In this document: positions 44,108 through 52,170 of the stretch, one piece after another
How the letters are laid out: every line of letters begins with the position of its first letter
Numbering within the stretch: position 1 is the first letter of the stretch
Assembly: GCF_044326205.1 (NCBI RefSeq)
Contig: NZ_JBIRCY010000027.1
Span: 41,390-105,389, forward strand
Direction of reading: 5' to 3'
From: Kumtagia sp044326205
Lineage (GTDB): Bacteria; Pseudomonadota; Alphaproteobacteria; Rhizobiales; Rhizobiaceae
DNA length: 64,000 nucleotides
The notes under the pieces: model-generated
The model's input: the letters and a program-made list of their open reading frames with translations, nothing else
Database searches by the model: none
Told to the model about the DNA's origin: nothing
Translations under genes and position numbers: made by a program

Positions 44108-44620
44108 TCAGGAGCGGGCAAGACCGGTCGTCGTCTCGACGAAGTCGGCGATGGCGCCGACTTCGTTCAGGTCGAACACCGGCAGTCCACCGCCGTCTGC
44201 CGGATGGTCGGCGGCAATGGCGACTATGTTCGGATCGTTCGGCGCGAGCGGCGCGGTGTTCCTGGCGTCGAGACGCCGGACCTCGATCTTGCGATGGCTT
44301 TCGCGCTTATAGCCCTCGACCAGTACCAGGTCACAAGGCGACATGCGTTCGAGGATCGAGGCGAGGTCGGGCTCGGCTGCGTCGCGCAGTTCGTGCATCA
44401 GCGCCCAGCGTACGCCGGAAACGATCGCGACTTCGGTTGCGCCGGCGGCACGGTGACGAAAGCTGTCGGTGCCTTCCTGGTCGATGTCGAAGGCATGGTG
44501 GGCATGCTTGACCGTCGATACGGACCAGCCGCGGCGGGTCAGTTCGGTCACCAGCCGCTCGGTCAGCGTGGTCTTGCCGGAATTCTTCCAACCGGTGATG
44601 CCGAAGACATTTTTCGTCAT
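44108..44620 (-). CDS. mobB: molybdopterin-guanine dinucleotide biosynthesis protein MobB
   Basis: 170-residue P-loop GTPase that assists MobA in making the guanine-dinucleotide form of molybdenum cofactor. P-loop GWKNSGKTTLTERLV (residues 10-24), followed by VKHAHHAFDIDQEGTDSFRHRAAGA and VLVEGYKRESHRKIEV. Its ATG overlaps the end of mobA by 4 bases (44617-44620), so the two are coupled; they are MobA then MobB in transcription order. Confidence 0.95.
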   Translation of the reverse strand: MTKNVFGITGWKNSGKTTLTERLVTELTRRGWSVSTVKHAHHAFDIDQEGTDSFRHRAAGATEVAIVSGVRWALMHELRDAAEPDLASILERMSPCDLVLVEGYKRESHRKIEVRRLDARNTAPLAPNDPNIVAIAADHPADGGGLPVFDLNEVGAIADFVETTTGLARS

Positions 44621-45252
44621 GGATCAAGCATCTGCGCGATCCGTTCGGCCTCCGCAAGGTCGGCTGGAACGTTGATGTTGAAGAAGGGATCGATAGACTG
44701 GCCGTCGTGCTCGAACAATGGGAAAGCCACGTCGACGGGATCATGCAGGTCGATGAAGGTGTTGACCCTGCCGGTTCCGGATTCAACAAGGAACCGCCCG
44801 AGATCGTGGCGTAGCGCCGTCGGCCAGAGCGCAAAAACCGGATGCCGGCGGCCATTGCTCGAAGCGACGGCGATGCGCCCAGGCAAGCCTGCCACCGCGG
44901 TTGCGAGATGCCCGGCCAGATCGGTCGGGAAAAACGGCGTATCGCCGGCGACGGTGAGCAAGTATTCGCGGCCTTGCCCGGCGGCCCAATGCATGCCGGC
45001 CAAAATGCCAGCGAGCGGCCCGGCATATCCGGGTATTGTGTCGGCAAGAACGGGGAGCGCGAAGGCCGAGAAGCGGGCCGCATCGCCATTGGCGCTGATC
45101 GCCAGTGGCCGGATCGGCCCGAGCCGACTGATGATCCTGGCAAGAATAGTCGAACTGCCGAGCGGCAGAAGACTCTTGTCGCCGCCACCCATGCGGCTGG
45201 AGCGTCCACCGCAGAGGATGAGGCCGGCGATATCGGTGGAAGCGGTCGTCAT
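44617..45252 (-). CDS. mobA: molybdenum cofactor guanylyltransferase MobA
   Basis: 211-residue nucleotidyltransferase that attaches GMP to molybdopterin. The N-terminal LILCGGRSSRMGGGDKSLLPLG is the GTP site; GYAGPLAGILAGMHWAA and TVAGDTPFFPTDLAGHL contain the metal-binding Asp; NTFIDLHDPVDV and NINVPADLAEAE close the fold. Coupled to mobB. moaA is about 3 kb away, so cofactor genes are partly grouped. Confidence 0.95.
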   Translation of the reverse strand: MTTASTDIAGLILCGGRSSRMGGGDKSLLPLGSSTILARIISRLGPIRPLAISANGDAARFSAFALPVLADTIPGYAGPLAGILAGMHWAAGQGREYLLTVAGDTPFFPTDLAGHLATAVAGLPGRIAVASSNGRRHPVFALWPTALRHDLGRFLVESGTGRVNTFIDLHDPVDVAFPLFEHDGQSIDPFFNINVPADLAEAERIAQMLDP

Positions 45253-45292
45253 GATTGCGCGGTAGCCCGAAGTGGACTTGGCGGCAAGACCG

Positions 45293-46213
45293 TCACAATC
45301 CCTCGGGCGCCATTCCCGGTGAGGTGCTGTTGGCGATCGGCAGGCGTTTGGCGACCACCTGTTCGCGATAGAGCATATAGAGGCCGGACGCCACGATGAT
45401 GGCCGAGCCCAAGATCATCGGCAGATCAGGCACGTCGCCGAAGACGAGATAGCCGAGTAGGATGGCCCAAAGCAGTGCCGTATATCGGAACGGCGCGATG
45501 AACGAGATGTCGCCGGTGCGCATCGCCATAATGATGAACTGGTATCCGACCAGCAGCAGCCCGGCGGCGACGGCGAGTGCGCCGGTTTCCCACATCGCCA
45601 TTGGCGTCCAGCCGCCCAAGGGATGGACAAGCACGGCGCCCGCGAGCGTCACGATGACCGCCGTCATGACCGAGACAAGGAGCGTCGGCACTTCCTTTGG
45701 CACGGCGCGGGTCGAGAAATCGCGGATCGCACCGCATAGCACACTGACCAGCACCGCGACGGAATAGATGCTGAAGCCTTCGAAGCCGGGGCGGATGATG
45801 ATCAGCACGCCGACGAAACCGACGCCAATCGACAGCCAGCGCCGCCAGCCGACGGGCTCGGCGAGGAACAGTGCCGCGCCCATGGTGACGACGAGCGGCA
45901 GGGCTTGCAGGATCGCCGAGACGTTGCCGATCGGCAGATGCGCCAGCGCGATGAGGAAGAAGATTGTCGCGCCGAGTTCGCAGGCCGAGCGCAGGATCAC
46001 CATCGGGTGGAGGAGCAGGCGAGGTTTGTGGAGCACGCCTTTGTGCCAGGCAAGTGCCGCGATCAGGACGCTGGCGAAAAAGCCGCGTACCAGCATCACC
46101 TGGCCCATGTTCATCTCGGTCGAGGACAGTTTTACCAGCGCGTCGTTGACGGTGAAGCCCGCCATGGACACCATCATGAAAAGCGCGCCAGCGCGATTGT
46201 GAGACAGGGCCAC
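45293..46213 (-). CDS. DMT family transporter (EamA type)
   Basis: 306 residues with ten predicted membrane segments in two EamA repeats: first HNRAGALFMMVSMAGFTVNDALVKLSSTEMNMGQVMLVRGFFASVLIAALAW, second from VLVSVLCGAIRDFSTRAVPKEVPTLLVSVMTAVIVTL. C-terminal ends RYTALLWAILLGYLVFGDVPDLPMILGSAIIVASGLYML. Possibly exports a metabolite such as an amino acid or riboflavin-like compound. Ends 40 bases before mobA on the same strand. Confidence 0.92.
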   Translation of the reverse strand: MALSHNRAGALFMMVSMAGFTVNDALVKLSSTEMNMGQVMLVRGFFASVLIAALAWHKGVLHKPRLLLHPMVILRSACELGATIFFLIALAHLPIGNVSAILQALPLVVTMGAALFLAEPVGWRRWLSIGVGFVGVLIIIRPGFEGFSIYSVAVLVSVLCGAIRDFSTRAVPKEVPTLLVSVMTAVIVTLAGAVLVHPLGGWTPMAMWETGALAVAAGLLLVGYQFIIMAMRTGDISFIAPFRYTALLWAILLGYLVFGDVPDLPMILGSAIIVASGLYMLYREQVVAKRLPIANSTSPGMAPEGL

Positions 46214-46430
46214 GGAACGCCTGTTGGATTGCGGTATGGGCCGGCTTATCCACTCGGCGGCGCAACAGCAATGTCAATGCGCTGGTCCAAGGCGGATGCG
46301 TGCGCCGAAGGGGCGCGCCACTGCGTCGCGCCCTTGGCCTTGTCGGTGCGACCGGACGTTGCCGCCCCGCGTTCCTTTGCCCGGGATTTCAACCGTCAAG
46401 AACGGGAGAAAATCGCCTGCCGCGACCGCG

Positions 46431-46787
46431 TCACTTCGGCGTCAAGACTTCGGTGCCGCTGCCGTCCTGGCCATAGATCGTCCACAGGCCGTGCAGTGAA
46501 CCGTCCTCCATGACCTTGTAGACGACCAGGCCATACGACTTGTTGAGCGCATAGAAGGCAGCGAAGGCGTCCTTGTTGCGCATGCAGATGCCTTGCGAGA
46601 CGGAGCCGCCCGTATTCCATTTGATCGCGCAGGTCGTCTCGCTGCGCAGTTTGATCTCGGCCTCGCCGGTATAGGGCGAGCCGTCGAAATTGGTGCCCGC
46701 GACCGAATATTTGCCGCCGATCGACTGGGCGGCGGCTGGCAGAGCAAAGGCGGTGGCAACTGCGGATGCGAACAGTAGTCTGCGCAT
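46431..46787 (-). CDS. secreted conserved protein of unknown function
   Basis: 118 residues. MRRLLFASAVATAFALPAAAQ is a cleavable signal peptide. The mature protein SIGGKYSVAGTNFDGSPYTGEAEIKLRSETTCAIKWNTGG and GICMRNKDAFAAFYALNKSYGLVVYKVMEDGSLHGLWTI has two Cys that could form a disulphide and is probably a small beta-barrel. Widely seen as a hypothetical in rhizobia. It lies between a transporter and a cyclase gene on the same strand; no operon link is clear. Confidence 0.82.
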   Translation of the reverse strand: MRRLLFASAVATAFALPAAAQSIGGKYSVAGTNFDGSPYTGEAEIKLRSETTCAIKWNTGGSVSQGICMRNKDAFAAFYALNKSYGLVVYKVMEDGSLHGLWTIYGQDGSGTEVLTPK

Positions 46788-46894
46788 GATTTTTCCCCCA
46801 AACGTGCCGGACCGGGCACGCGGCAGAGACTATGCCGGAAGCGCCGGCACGTAAATCGCCCTCGATGCGGTGGATGTCGTGTTTGGTCGCGCAC

Positions 46895-48247
46895 TCATGC
46901 GGGCAGGGTCCAGACATCGATCGGCGCTTCGCGGCCGCGCACCGATACGGGACCGGCCTCGGTAAACCCCTCGATCGATTGGTGGTCGCCTGACGCAAGC
47001 ACCCGCTTCACCAGCGCGTCGCCGATGCAGACCGAGGCGCCGAGTTCGCGGCACATGGTCTGCAGGCGGCTGGCGACGTTGCAGGTGTCGCCGATCACGG
47101 CGAAGGACAGGTTGCGCTCGCTGCCGATCGCGCCGATGACCACCGGACCGTGCTGGCAGCCGATTCGGACGTCGACGGGATCGAAGCCGGCGGCGCGGCG
47201 CTCGTCGTTCCATTCGTCGAGCGCTTCACGCATGGCGCGGACACAGCGCAAGGCATGGACGGCATCGTCATCGCCCGGACGGGGTATGCCGAAGGTCGCC
47301 ATGATGCAGTCGCCGATATAGTTGTCGACCGTGCCGCCATTGTCGAACACCACCTGCTCCATGCGGCCGTGAAACTCGCGCAGCATGTCGAAGACCTCCT
47401 CGGCCTTGTGGTCTTCCGCGTAGTTGGTGAAGCCGACGATGTCGGCGAACAGCACGGCGACCTCCTGGCGACGGACCGGGCCGAAGGGTTCGTCGGCCGA
47501 TGCCAGCGCATCGACGACATTGGGCGAAAAGTGCCGGGCGAGATTGAAGCGCGCACGCTCGGCCTTGGTGTAATCCTCGGCGAGGCGGCGGGTGCGGGCC
47601 ACCACGGAAGCGATGATGCCGGCAATGATCAGGATGACGGCGATGTTGGTTGCCTGGTCCACCACGTCGACGAAATTAGGGTTGAGATAGAGCCGCAGCC
47701 GCTCGCCAACGCCGATGCCGTCCGCAGGCGGCGGCGCGACGATGGTGCCGGGCATGGCGATGACCCACAGCACAGCCGCGGCCCAGCAGATCGCCGCGGC
47801 GGTGCCAAGCCAGGCGGCGAGGCGCGGCGACAGCGTCAGCGCGCCGAGGCAGACGAAGATCAGCAGATATTTGAACCCTGCTTCGCGCAAGGTCATGGCG
47901 TGTGGCAGCGCCTGATCGTGGAACGGGTTCGGCGCGATCACCACAATGGTGAGGATGATGATGTTGAGGGTTCCCAGCACGAAACCCAACCATATCGGCC
48001 GCATGCCGCGGCGAATCAGCGCGTAATTCAAAAGGTTGATCAGGAAAAAGAAGATGAGCGTCGAGATCGAATAGCTGAACGCCGCGTCCCACTTGTTGAG
48101 TGCGACGAACAGGATGGCGACGCCGAGCAAGGTGCCTGATGTCACCCAGAACTGCCAGCGCGCGCCCTGGCGTTCGGCGCGCGTCAAAAGCGAAGCCAGC
48201 CGTTCGCGGCGGCGTTGCGCGAGATCGTTGTTGTCGAGCGTCGTCAT
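46895..48247 (-). CDS. membrane adenylate/guanylate cyclase (class III)
   Basis: 450 residues. About six to seven hydrophobic spans in the first 230 residues (WVTSGTLLGVAILFVALNK, STLIFFFLINLLNYALI, LGFVLGTLNIIILTIVVI, AICWAAAVLWVIAM, NIAVILIIAGIIASVVA). The catalytic domain is at the C-terminus: metal motif VAVLFADIVGFTNYAEDHK, NYIGDCIMATFG, and DTCNVASRLQ with the catalytic Asn and Arg. Likely makes cAMP. Its ending GREAPIDVWTLPA is typical of the CHD end. Full active site, unlike the DUF4242 fusion at 7608. Confidence 0.93.
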   Translation of the reverse strand: MTTLDNNDLAQRRRERLASLLTRAERQGARWQFWVTSGTLLGVAILFVALNKWDAAFSYSISTLIFFFLINLLNYALIRRGMRPIWLGFVLGTLNIIILTIVVIAPNPFHDQALPHAMTLREAGFKYLLIFVCLGALTLSPRLAAWLGTAAAICWAAAVLWVIAMPGTIVAPPPADGIGVGERLRLYLNPNFVDVVDQATNIAVILIIAGIIASVVARTRRLAEDYTKAERARFNLARHFSPNVVDALASADEPFGPVRRQEVAVLFADIVGFTNYAEDHKAEEVFDMLREFHGRMEQVVFDNGGTVDNYIGDCIMATFGIPRPGDDDAVHALRCVRAMREALDEWNDERRAAGFDPVDVRIGCQHGPVVIGAIGSERNLSFAVIGDTCNVASRLQTMCRELGASVCIGDALVKRVLASGDHQSIEGFTEAGPVSVRGREAPIDVWTLPA

Positions 48248-48393
48248 GGGCGAGGAACCGCAATGGTGGGCCGCGATCCGGCGTTAAGCGATCAGGTTCA
48301 ACCCGAGCTGAATCGCGTACAACCTGATCCGGAGGCTGCGGCTAACGCCGTCGCCCCGCTCAAGTCCAGTCAAAACTTATGATGAGCCGGCTA

Positions 48394-49464
48394 TCAGCCG
48401 CCGGTGACGCTCATGTGGCGCGAAACGGCCGGACGGCGGGTGCGGCGGTCGATTACGAAGTCATGGCCTTTCGGCTTACGGCCGATGGCCTCGTCGATGG
48501 CGTCGGCGACGCGCTCATTGCCTTCCGACATGCGCAGCGGCGTTCTGAGATCGGCGGCATCCTCCTGGCCGAGGCACATATAGAGCGTGCCGGTGCAGGT
48601 GAGGCGGACGCGGTTGCAGCTTTCGCAGAAATTATGGGTCATCGGCGTGATGAAACCGAGCCGGCCGCCGGTCTCGGCGACCTCGACGTAGCGGGCCGGG
48701 CCGCCGGTCTTGAACGGAATGTCGGTGAGCGTGAACTGCCGCTCCAGGGTGGCGCGCAGCAGCGACAGCGGCAGGTACTGGTCCGTGCGGTCGCCGTCTA
48801 TGTCGCCCATCGGCATGGTTTCGATGACGGTCAGGTCCATGCCCCGGCCATGCGCGAAACGCAGCAGGTCGGGAATCTCGAATTCGTTGAAGTTCTTCAG
48901 CGCCACCGCGTTGATCTTGACGTGGATGCCGGCGGCCTGCGCGGCGTCGATGCCCGCCATCACACGGTCGAGATTGCCCCAGCGGGTGATCGCCCGGAAT
49001 TTTTGCGGGTCGAGCGTGTCGAGCGAGACATTGATGCGCTTCACGCCGCAATTGGCGAGCTCGGCGGCGAAGCGCGAGAGCTGCGAGCCGTTGGTGGTGA
49101 GCGTCAGTTCCTCCAGCGCGCCGCTGTCGAGGTGACGCGAGATCTGGCGCACCAGATGCATGATGTTCTTGCGCACCAGCGGCTCGCCGCCGGTCAAACG
49201 CAGCTTGCGCACACCCTTCTCGATGAAGACGGTGGTCAGCCTGTCGAGCTCTTCCAGCGACAGAAGGTCCTTCTTGGGCAGGAAGGTCATGTCCTCCGCC
49301 ATGCAATAGGTGCAGCGGAAATCGCAGCGATCGGTGACCGAGACGCGCAGATAGGTGATCGACCGTCCGAACGGGTCGATCATGTCGGATTGCTGCGTCG
49401 GCGAATGAAACAAAGCTTTTTCCTTGCCTGCCCCTGATGTCGGTCGTTTGACGCCGTCATTCAA
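48394..49464 (-). CDS. moaA: GTP 3',8-cyclase MoaA
   Basis: Radical SAM enzyme that starts molybdenum cofactor synthesis from GTP. Up to 356 residues; two starts are possible, the ATG at 49464 or at 49383 (MIDPFGRSITYLRVSVTDRCDFRCTYC), neither with a clear ribosome site. The radical SAM Cys motif is CDFRCTYC. The second Fe-S cluster sits in FCESCNRVRLTCTGTLYMCLG, and the essential C-terminal Gly-Gly (SVTGG) is present. Part of the scattered cofactor genes with mobA/mobB. Confidence 0.95.
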   Translation of the reverse strand: MNDGVKRPTSGAGKEKALFHSPTQQSDMIDPFGRSITYLRVSVTDRCDFRCTYCMAEDMTFLPKKDLLSLEELDRLTTVFIEKGVRKLRLTGGEPLVRKNIMHLVRQISRHLDSGALEELTLTTNGSQLSRFAAELANCGVKRINVSLDTLDPQKFRAITRWGNLDRVMAGIDAAQAAGIHVKINAVALKNFNEFEIPDLLRFAHGRGMDLTVIETMPMGDIDGDRTDQYLPLSLLRATLERQFTLTDIPFKTGGPARYVEVAETGGRLGFITPMTHNFCESCNRVRLTCTGTLYMCLGQEDAADLRTPLRMSEGNERVADAIDEAIGRKPKGHDFVIDRRTRRPAVSRHMSVTGG

Positions 49465-49622
49465 GTGTCCGGTCGCGCCTTGGTATCATTTCGCGGATCG
49501 GCGGCGCAATGCATACGATGGTGTGGCCCCATCGCCGGTCCAGTCTGACTGGATATCGCGTGCGGCTTTCGCTTCGGAAAAATTCGGCGTAACCGGTGTC
49601 GCCGCCGTGCCAAGGAAAAACG

Positions 49623-49973
49623 ATGACTGCTCCAACCGAACTTCGTGTCTCAAAAGACCGGAAAATGCTGACGGTGACGTTTCCCAACCACCGGCCGTTC
49701 GAACTGCCGGCCGAAATGCTGCGCGTGCTGTCGCCCTCGGCCGAAGTCCAGGGCCATTCGCCGGAGCAGCGGGTCACGGTGCCGGGCAAGCGCAACGTCG
49801 CGATCCTCAAGATCGAGCCGGTCGGCAACTACGCGGTGCGCATCACCTTCGACGATTTCCACGATACGGGCATCTTCACCTGGCAGTACCTGCATGAACT
49901 CGGCCACGAGAAGGATACACGCTGGCAGGGTTATCTCGACGAACTGTCCGAAAAACGCCTGTCTCGCGACTAG
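49623..49973 (+). CDS. DUF971 (gamma-butyrobetaine hydroxylase N-terminal-like) protein
   Basis: 116 residues from the ATG at 49623, with AAGGAAAAACG just before it. LRVSKDRKMLTVTFPNHRPFELPAEMLRVLSPSAEVQGH and NYAVRITFDDFHDTGIFTWQYLHELG are the DUF971 hallmarks. In other bacteria DUF971 proteins are linked to Fe-S/Mrp assembly and hydroxylases. It is followed after 15 bases by the PPOX gene, probably cotranscribed. Confidence 0.91.
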   Translation: MTAPTELRVSKDRKMLTVTFPNHRPFELPAEMLRVLSPSAEVQGHSPEQRVTVPGKRNVAILKIEPVGNYAVRITFDDFHDTGIFTWQYLHELGHEKDTRWQGYLDELSEKRLSRD

Positions 49974-49988
49974 GACCGGGAGCTGCCG

Positions 49989-50600
49989 ATGTCGATCATA
50001 AAAACCGTCGAGGAACTGGAAGCGCTTTACGGCCAGCCCGGCGAGGCCTCGCTGGTCAAGGAACTCGACCGGCTCATTCCCGAATATGCGACTTTGATCG
50101 AGGCGGCGCCCTTCGTGGCGCTGGCGACCGCCGGGCCGGAGGGGCTGGATTGCAGCCCGCGCGGCGATGTCGCCGGTTTCGTGCGCATTCGGGACGACAG
50201 GACACTGCTGATGCCGGACCGGCGCGGCAACAACCGGGCCGATTCGCTGAAGAACATCATCCGCGACGGCAGGGCAGGGCTGCTGTTCCTGATACCGGGA
50301 TCGGGCATGACACTGCGTGTCAACGGCCGCGCCGAGGTGAGCATCGATCCGGAGCTTTGCGCGAGCTTCGTGATGGAAGGAAGGCCGGCGCGGTCGGTGA
50401 TCGTGATTTCCATCGACACGGTCTATTTCCAGTGCGCACGGGCAATCCGCCGTTCCGACCTGTGGAACCCGGAAAAGCATGTCGACGAAAAGTCGCTGCC
50501 GACGCCAGGCCGCATCCTGCAAAAGACCAGCGAGGCGAGGATCGACGGCGAGGCGTATGATCGGGAATGGCCGGAGCGGGCACGCAAGACAATGTGGTGA
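49989..50600 (+). CDS. PPOX-class FMN-dependent flavoprotein
   Basis: 203 residues of the pyridoxamine 5'-phosphate oxidase-like fold. Motifs: IEAAPFVALATAGPEGLDCSPRGDVAGFVRI, LLMPDRRGNNRADSLKNII, GLLFLIPGSGMTLRVNGRAEVS. Resembles the MSMEG_1061-type subgroup. AGGACCGGGAGC precedes the start. Substrate is unknown; these often reduce F420- or FMN-linked compounds or degrade nitro-compounds. It lies just before the MsrQ-like gene. Confidence 0.9.
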   Translation: MSIIKTVEELEALYGQPGEASLVKELDRLIPEYATLIEAAPFVALATAGPEGLDCSPRGDVAGFVRIRDDRTLLMPDRRGNNRADSLKNIIRDGRAGLLFLIPGSGMTLRVNGRAEVSIDPELCASFVMEGRPARSVIVISIDTVYFQCARAIRRSDLWNPEKHVDEKSLPTPGRILQKTSEARIDGEAYDREWPERARKTMW

Positions 50601-50717
50601 GAGGCAGCCGCGGCCCAAGCAAAAAACACCGGGTCGCGGCACTTGCCTCGAACTTCACCGAAGCGTGATCCGTGCATCGCGTAACAGTCGGACGTGGTCG
50701 TCGTATAGGATCATGCG

Positions 50718-51632
50718 ATGGCAAAGACCCAAACCCTGACGATGCCGTGGAACGACCGCGCGGGACGATTCTCGCCGCTGAAGGCGGCGGTGCTCGCTGG
50801 GCTGACCCTGCCGGCGCTGATCCTCATCACGCAATTTGCGACGGGGGCGCTTGGCGCGTCCGGGCCACTTGGCCCGCTCGGCCCCCGACCCATCACCGAA
50901 CTCATCCACGGCACCGGCGACTGGACGATCCGTTTCCTGTTCCTGTCGCTGGCGGTGACGCCGCTCCGTCGCATCGCCGACTGGCCGAAGCTTATCCTGG
51001 TGCGCCGCATGATCGGGCTGGCGGCGCTGTTCTACGGACTTGCTCACCTCACCCTCTACATCGGCGACCAGAATTTCAAACTGCTCCACGTCGCCTCGGA
51101 AATCGTTCTGCGATTCTACTTGACCATCGGCTTCGTCGCCTTGCTCGGGCTCTGCGTGCTGGGCGCGACCTCCACCGATGCAGCCATCCGCAAACTGGGC
51201 GGCAACTGGGGCCGGCTGCATAAGATCGTCTATGCGATCGGCATTCTGGCGGCGCTGCATTTCTTCATGCAGACCAAGGCGGACGTCTATGAAGCGACGC
51301 TGATGAGCGGGCTGTTCGTGCTGCTGATGATCTATCGGCTGCTGCATTGGCGCCGCTTCGACATCACATCGCCGCTGACGCTTGCCGCCGCGGTGATCGT
51401 GGCGGGGCTCACGACGGTTGGATTGGAGTATGCGTGGTACGGGCTGGCGACCGGCATTCCGCCAAGCCGGGTGCTGGCCGCGAACCTGCATTTTTCCTTC
51501 TCGGTGCGTCCCGCCTGGTGGGTTCTGGCGGTTGGCGCCGGCGCGGTGGCCGTTCCCTTGCTGCGGCCGTTGCGCGGCGAAAGCCGGGGACCGAAGGGTG
51601 GGCGCCGCGCGGCGCGTGCGCCGGCCGGATAG
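50718..51632 (+). CDS. msrQ: MsrQ/YedZ-like haem-binding membrane protein (ferric reductase-like domain)
   Basis: 304 residues with about eight hydrophobic segments. The ferric reductase-like core has conserved His in ELIHGTGDWTIRFLFLSLAVTPLRRIADWPKLILVRRMIGLAALFYGLAHLTLYI and GRLHKIVYAIGILAALHFFMQ, which bind b-type haem. MsrQ passes electrons to MsrP, which repairs oxidised periplasmic methionine. The MsrP partner gene is not next to it. A C-terminal Arg-rich tail follows the last span. The stop lies in a long palindrome shared with the marR end. Confidence 0.85.
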   Translation: MAKTQTLTMPWNDRAGRFSPLKAAVLAGLTLPALILITQFATGALGASGPLGPLGPRPITELIHGTGDWTIRFLFLSLAVTPLRRIADWPKLILVRRMIGLAALFYGLAHLTLYIGDQNFKLLHVASEIVLRFYLTIGFVALLGLCVLGATSTDAAIRKLGGNWGRLHKIVYAIGILAALHFFMQTKADVYEATLMSGLFVLLMIYRLLHWRRFDITSPLTLAAAVIVAGLTTVGLEYAWYGLATGIPPSRVLAANLHFSFSVRPAWWVLAVGAGAVAVPLLRPLRGESRGPKGGRRAARAPAG

Positions 51633-51646
51633 CAAGCCGGCCGGCG
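51619..51646. terminator. perfect GC-rich hairpin between convergent msrQ and marR genes
   Basis: 10-bp stem CGCCGGCCGG/CCGGCCGGCG with an 8-base loop, spanning the msrQ stop codon. No T-run follows on either strand, so a bidirectional or factor-dependent terminator is likelier than a simple intrinsic one. Confidence 0.5.
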
Positions 51647-51670
51647 TGGATTCCCCCGCCCTCGATGCTG

Positions 51671-52123
51671 TCAGTCGATCTTCAGCACTTCCGCGATGCG
51701 GCGCATGTGTTCGCCGACGAAGTCGCACTCGCTGGGCGTGGCTGTCGCCATCGCCTTCTCGATCAGCGCCATATGGACTTTCAGCGCCTGCATCAGCAGC
51801 ACCTCGCCTTCGGCTGTCAGCGACAGCCGTAGGATGCGGCGGTCCTTTTCATCGCCTTCGCGCCTTAACAGCCCGCGTTTCTCAAGCTGCGGCACCAGCA
51901 TGGTGATGTTGGAGCGCCCGACCAGCAGTTTCCGAGCGAGGTCGTGCTGCGAGATGCCGGGATGCCGGTAGAGGTTCATCAGAACGTCGAGTTGCGCCGG
52001 CTTGAGGTCGAGCGGCAGCAGGGCGGCGCCCAGCGCCCGCTCCACCGCATGGCAGGCGCGGGCGACGGAGACCCAGTTGCGGAAACGCGGATTGTCCCAG
52101 GGCAGTTCTTGATTATTGTTCAT
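51671..52123 (-). CDS. MarR family transcriptional regulator
   Basis: 150 residues. The winged helix is LDLKPAQLDVLMNLYRHPGISQHDLARKLLVGRSNITMLVPQLEKRGLLRREGDEKDRRILRLSLTAEGEVLL. The flanking helices at both ends give the dimer interface. It is divergent from the alpha/beta hydrolase with two identical palindromes in the gap, the first of which covers its own start codon, so autorepression is likely. The inducer could be a substrate of the hydrolase. Confidence 0.93.
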   Translation of the reverse strand: MNNNQELPWDNPRFRNWVSVARACHAVERALGAALLPLDLKPAQLDVLMNLYRHPGISQHDLARKLLVGRSNITMLVPQLEKRGLLRREGDEKDRRILRLSLTAEGEVLLMQALKVHMALIEKAMATATPSECDFVGEHMRRIAEVLKID

Positions 52124-52131
52124 TCTTGAAC
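52118..52131. promoter_or_regulatory. MarR operator copy 1 (GTTCA-N4-TGAAC)
   Basis: Perfect inverted repeat with spacer TTCT. It covers the marR start codon (52121-52123 on the complementary strand). Second copy is exactly 20 bases downstream. Confidence 0.65.
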
Positions 52132-52137
52132 TAATAT

Positions 52138-52151
52138 GTTCACGCTTGAAC
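52138..52151. promoter_or_regulatory. MarR operator copy 2 (GTTCA-N4-TGAAC)
   Basis: Perfect inverted repeat with spacer CGCT, 20 bases from copy 1, so both lie on the same DNA face. It lies 20 bases before the hydrolase start at 52171 and can block its promoter. Confidence 0.65.
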
Positions 52152-52170
52152 TATTGGATGGTCCACGATT

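Noticed and set aside
43340..45265. 641-residue open frame opposite the binding protein, mobB and mobA
   Set aside because: Spans three real genes in antisense; no motif.
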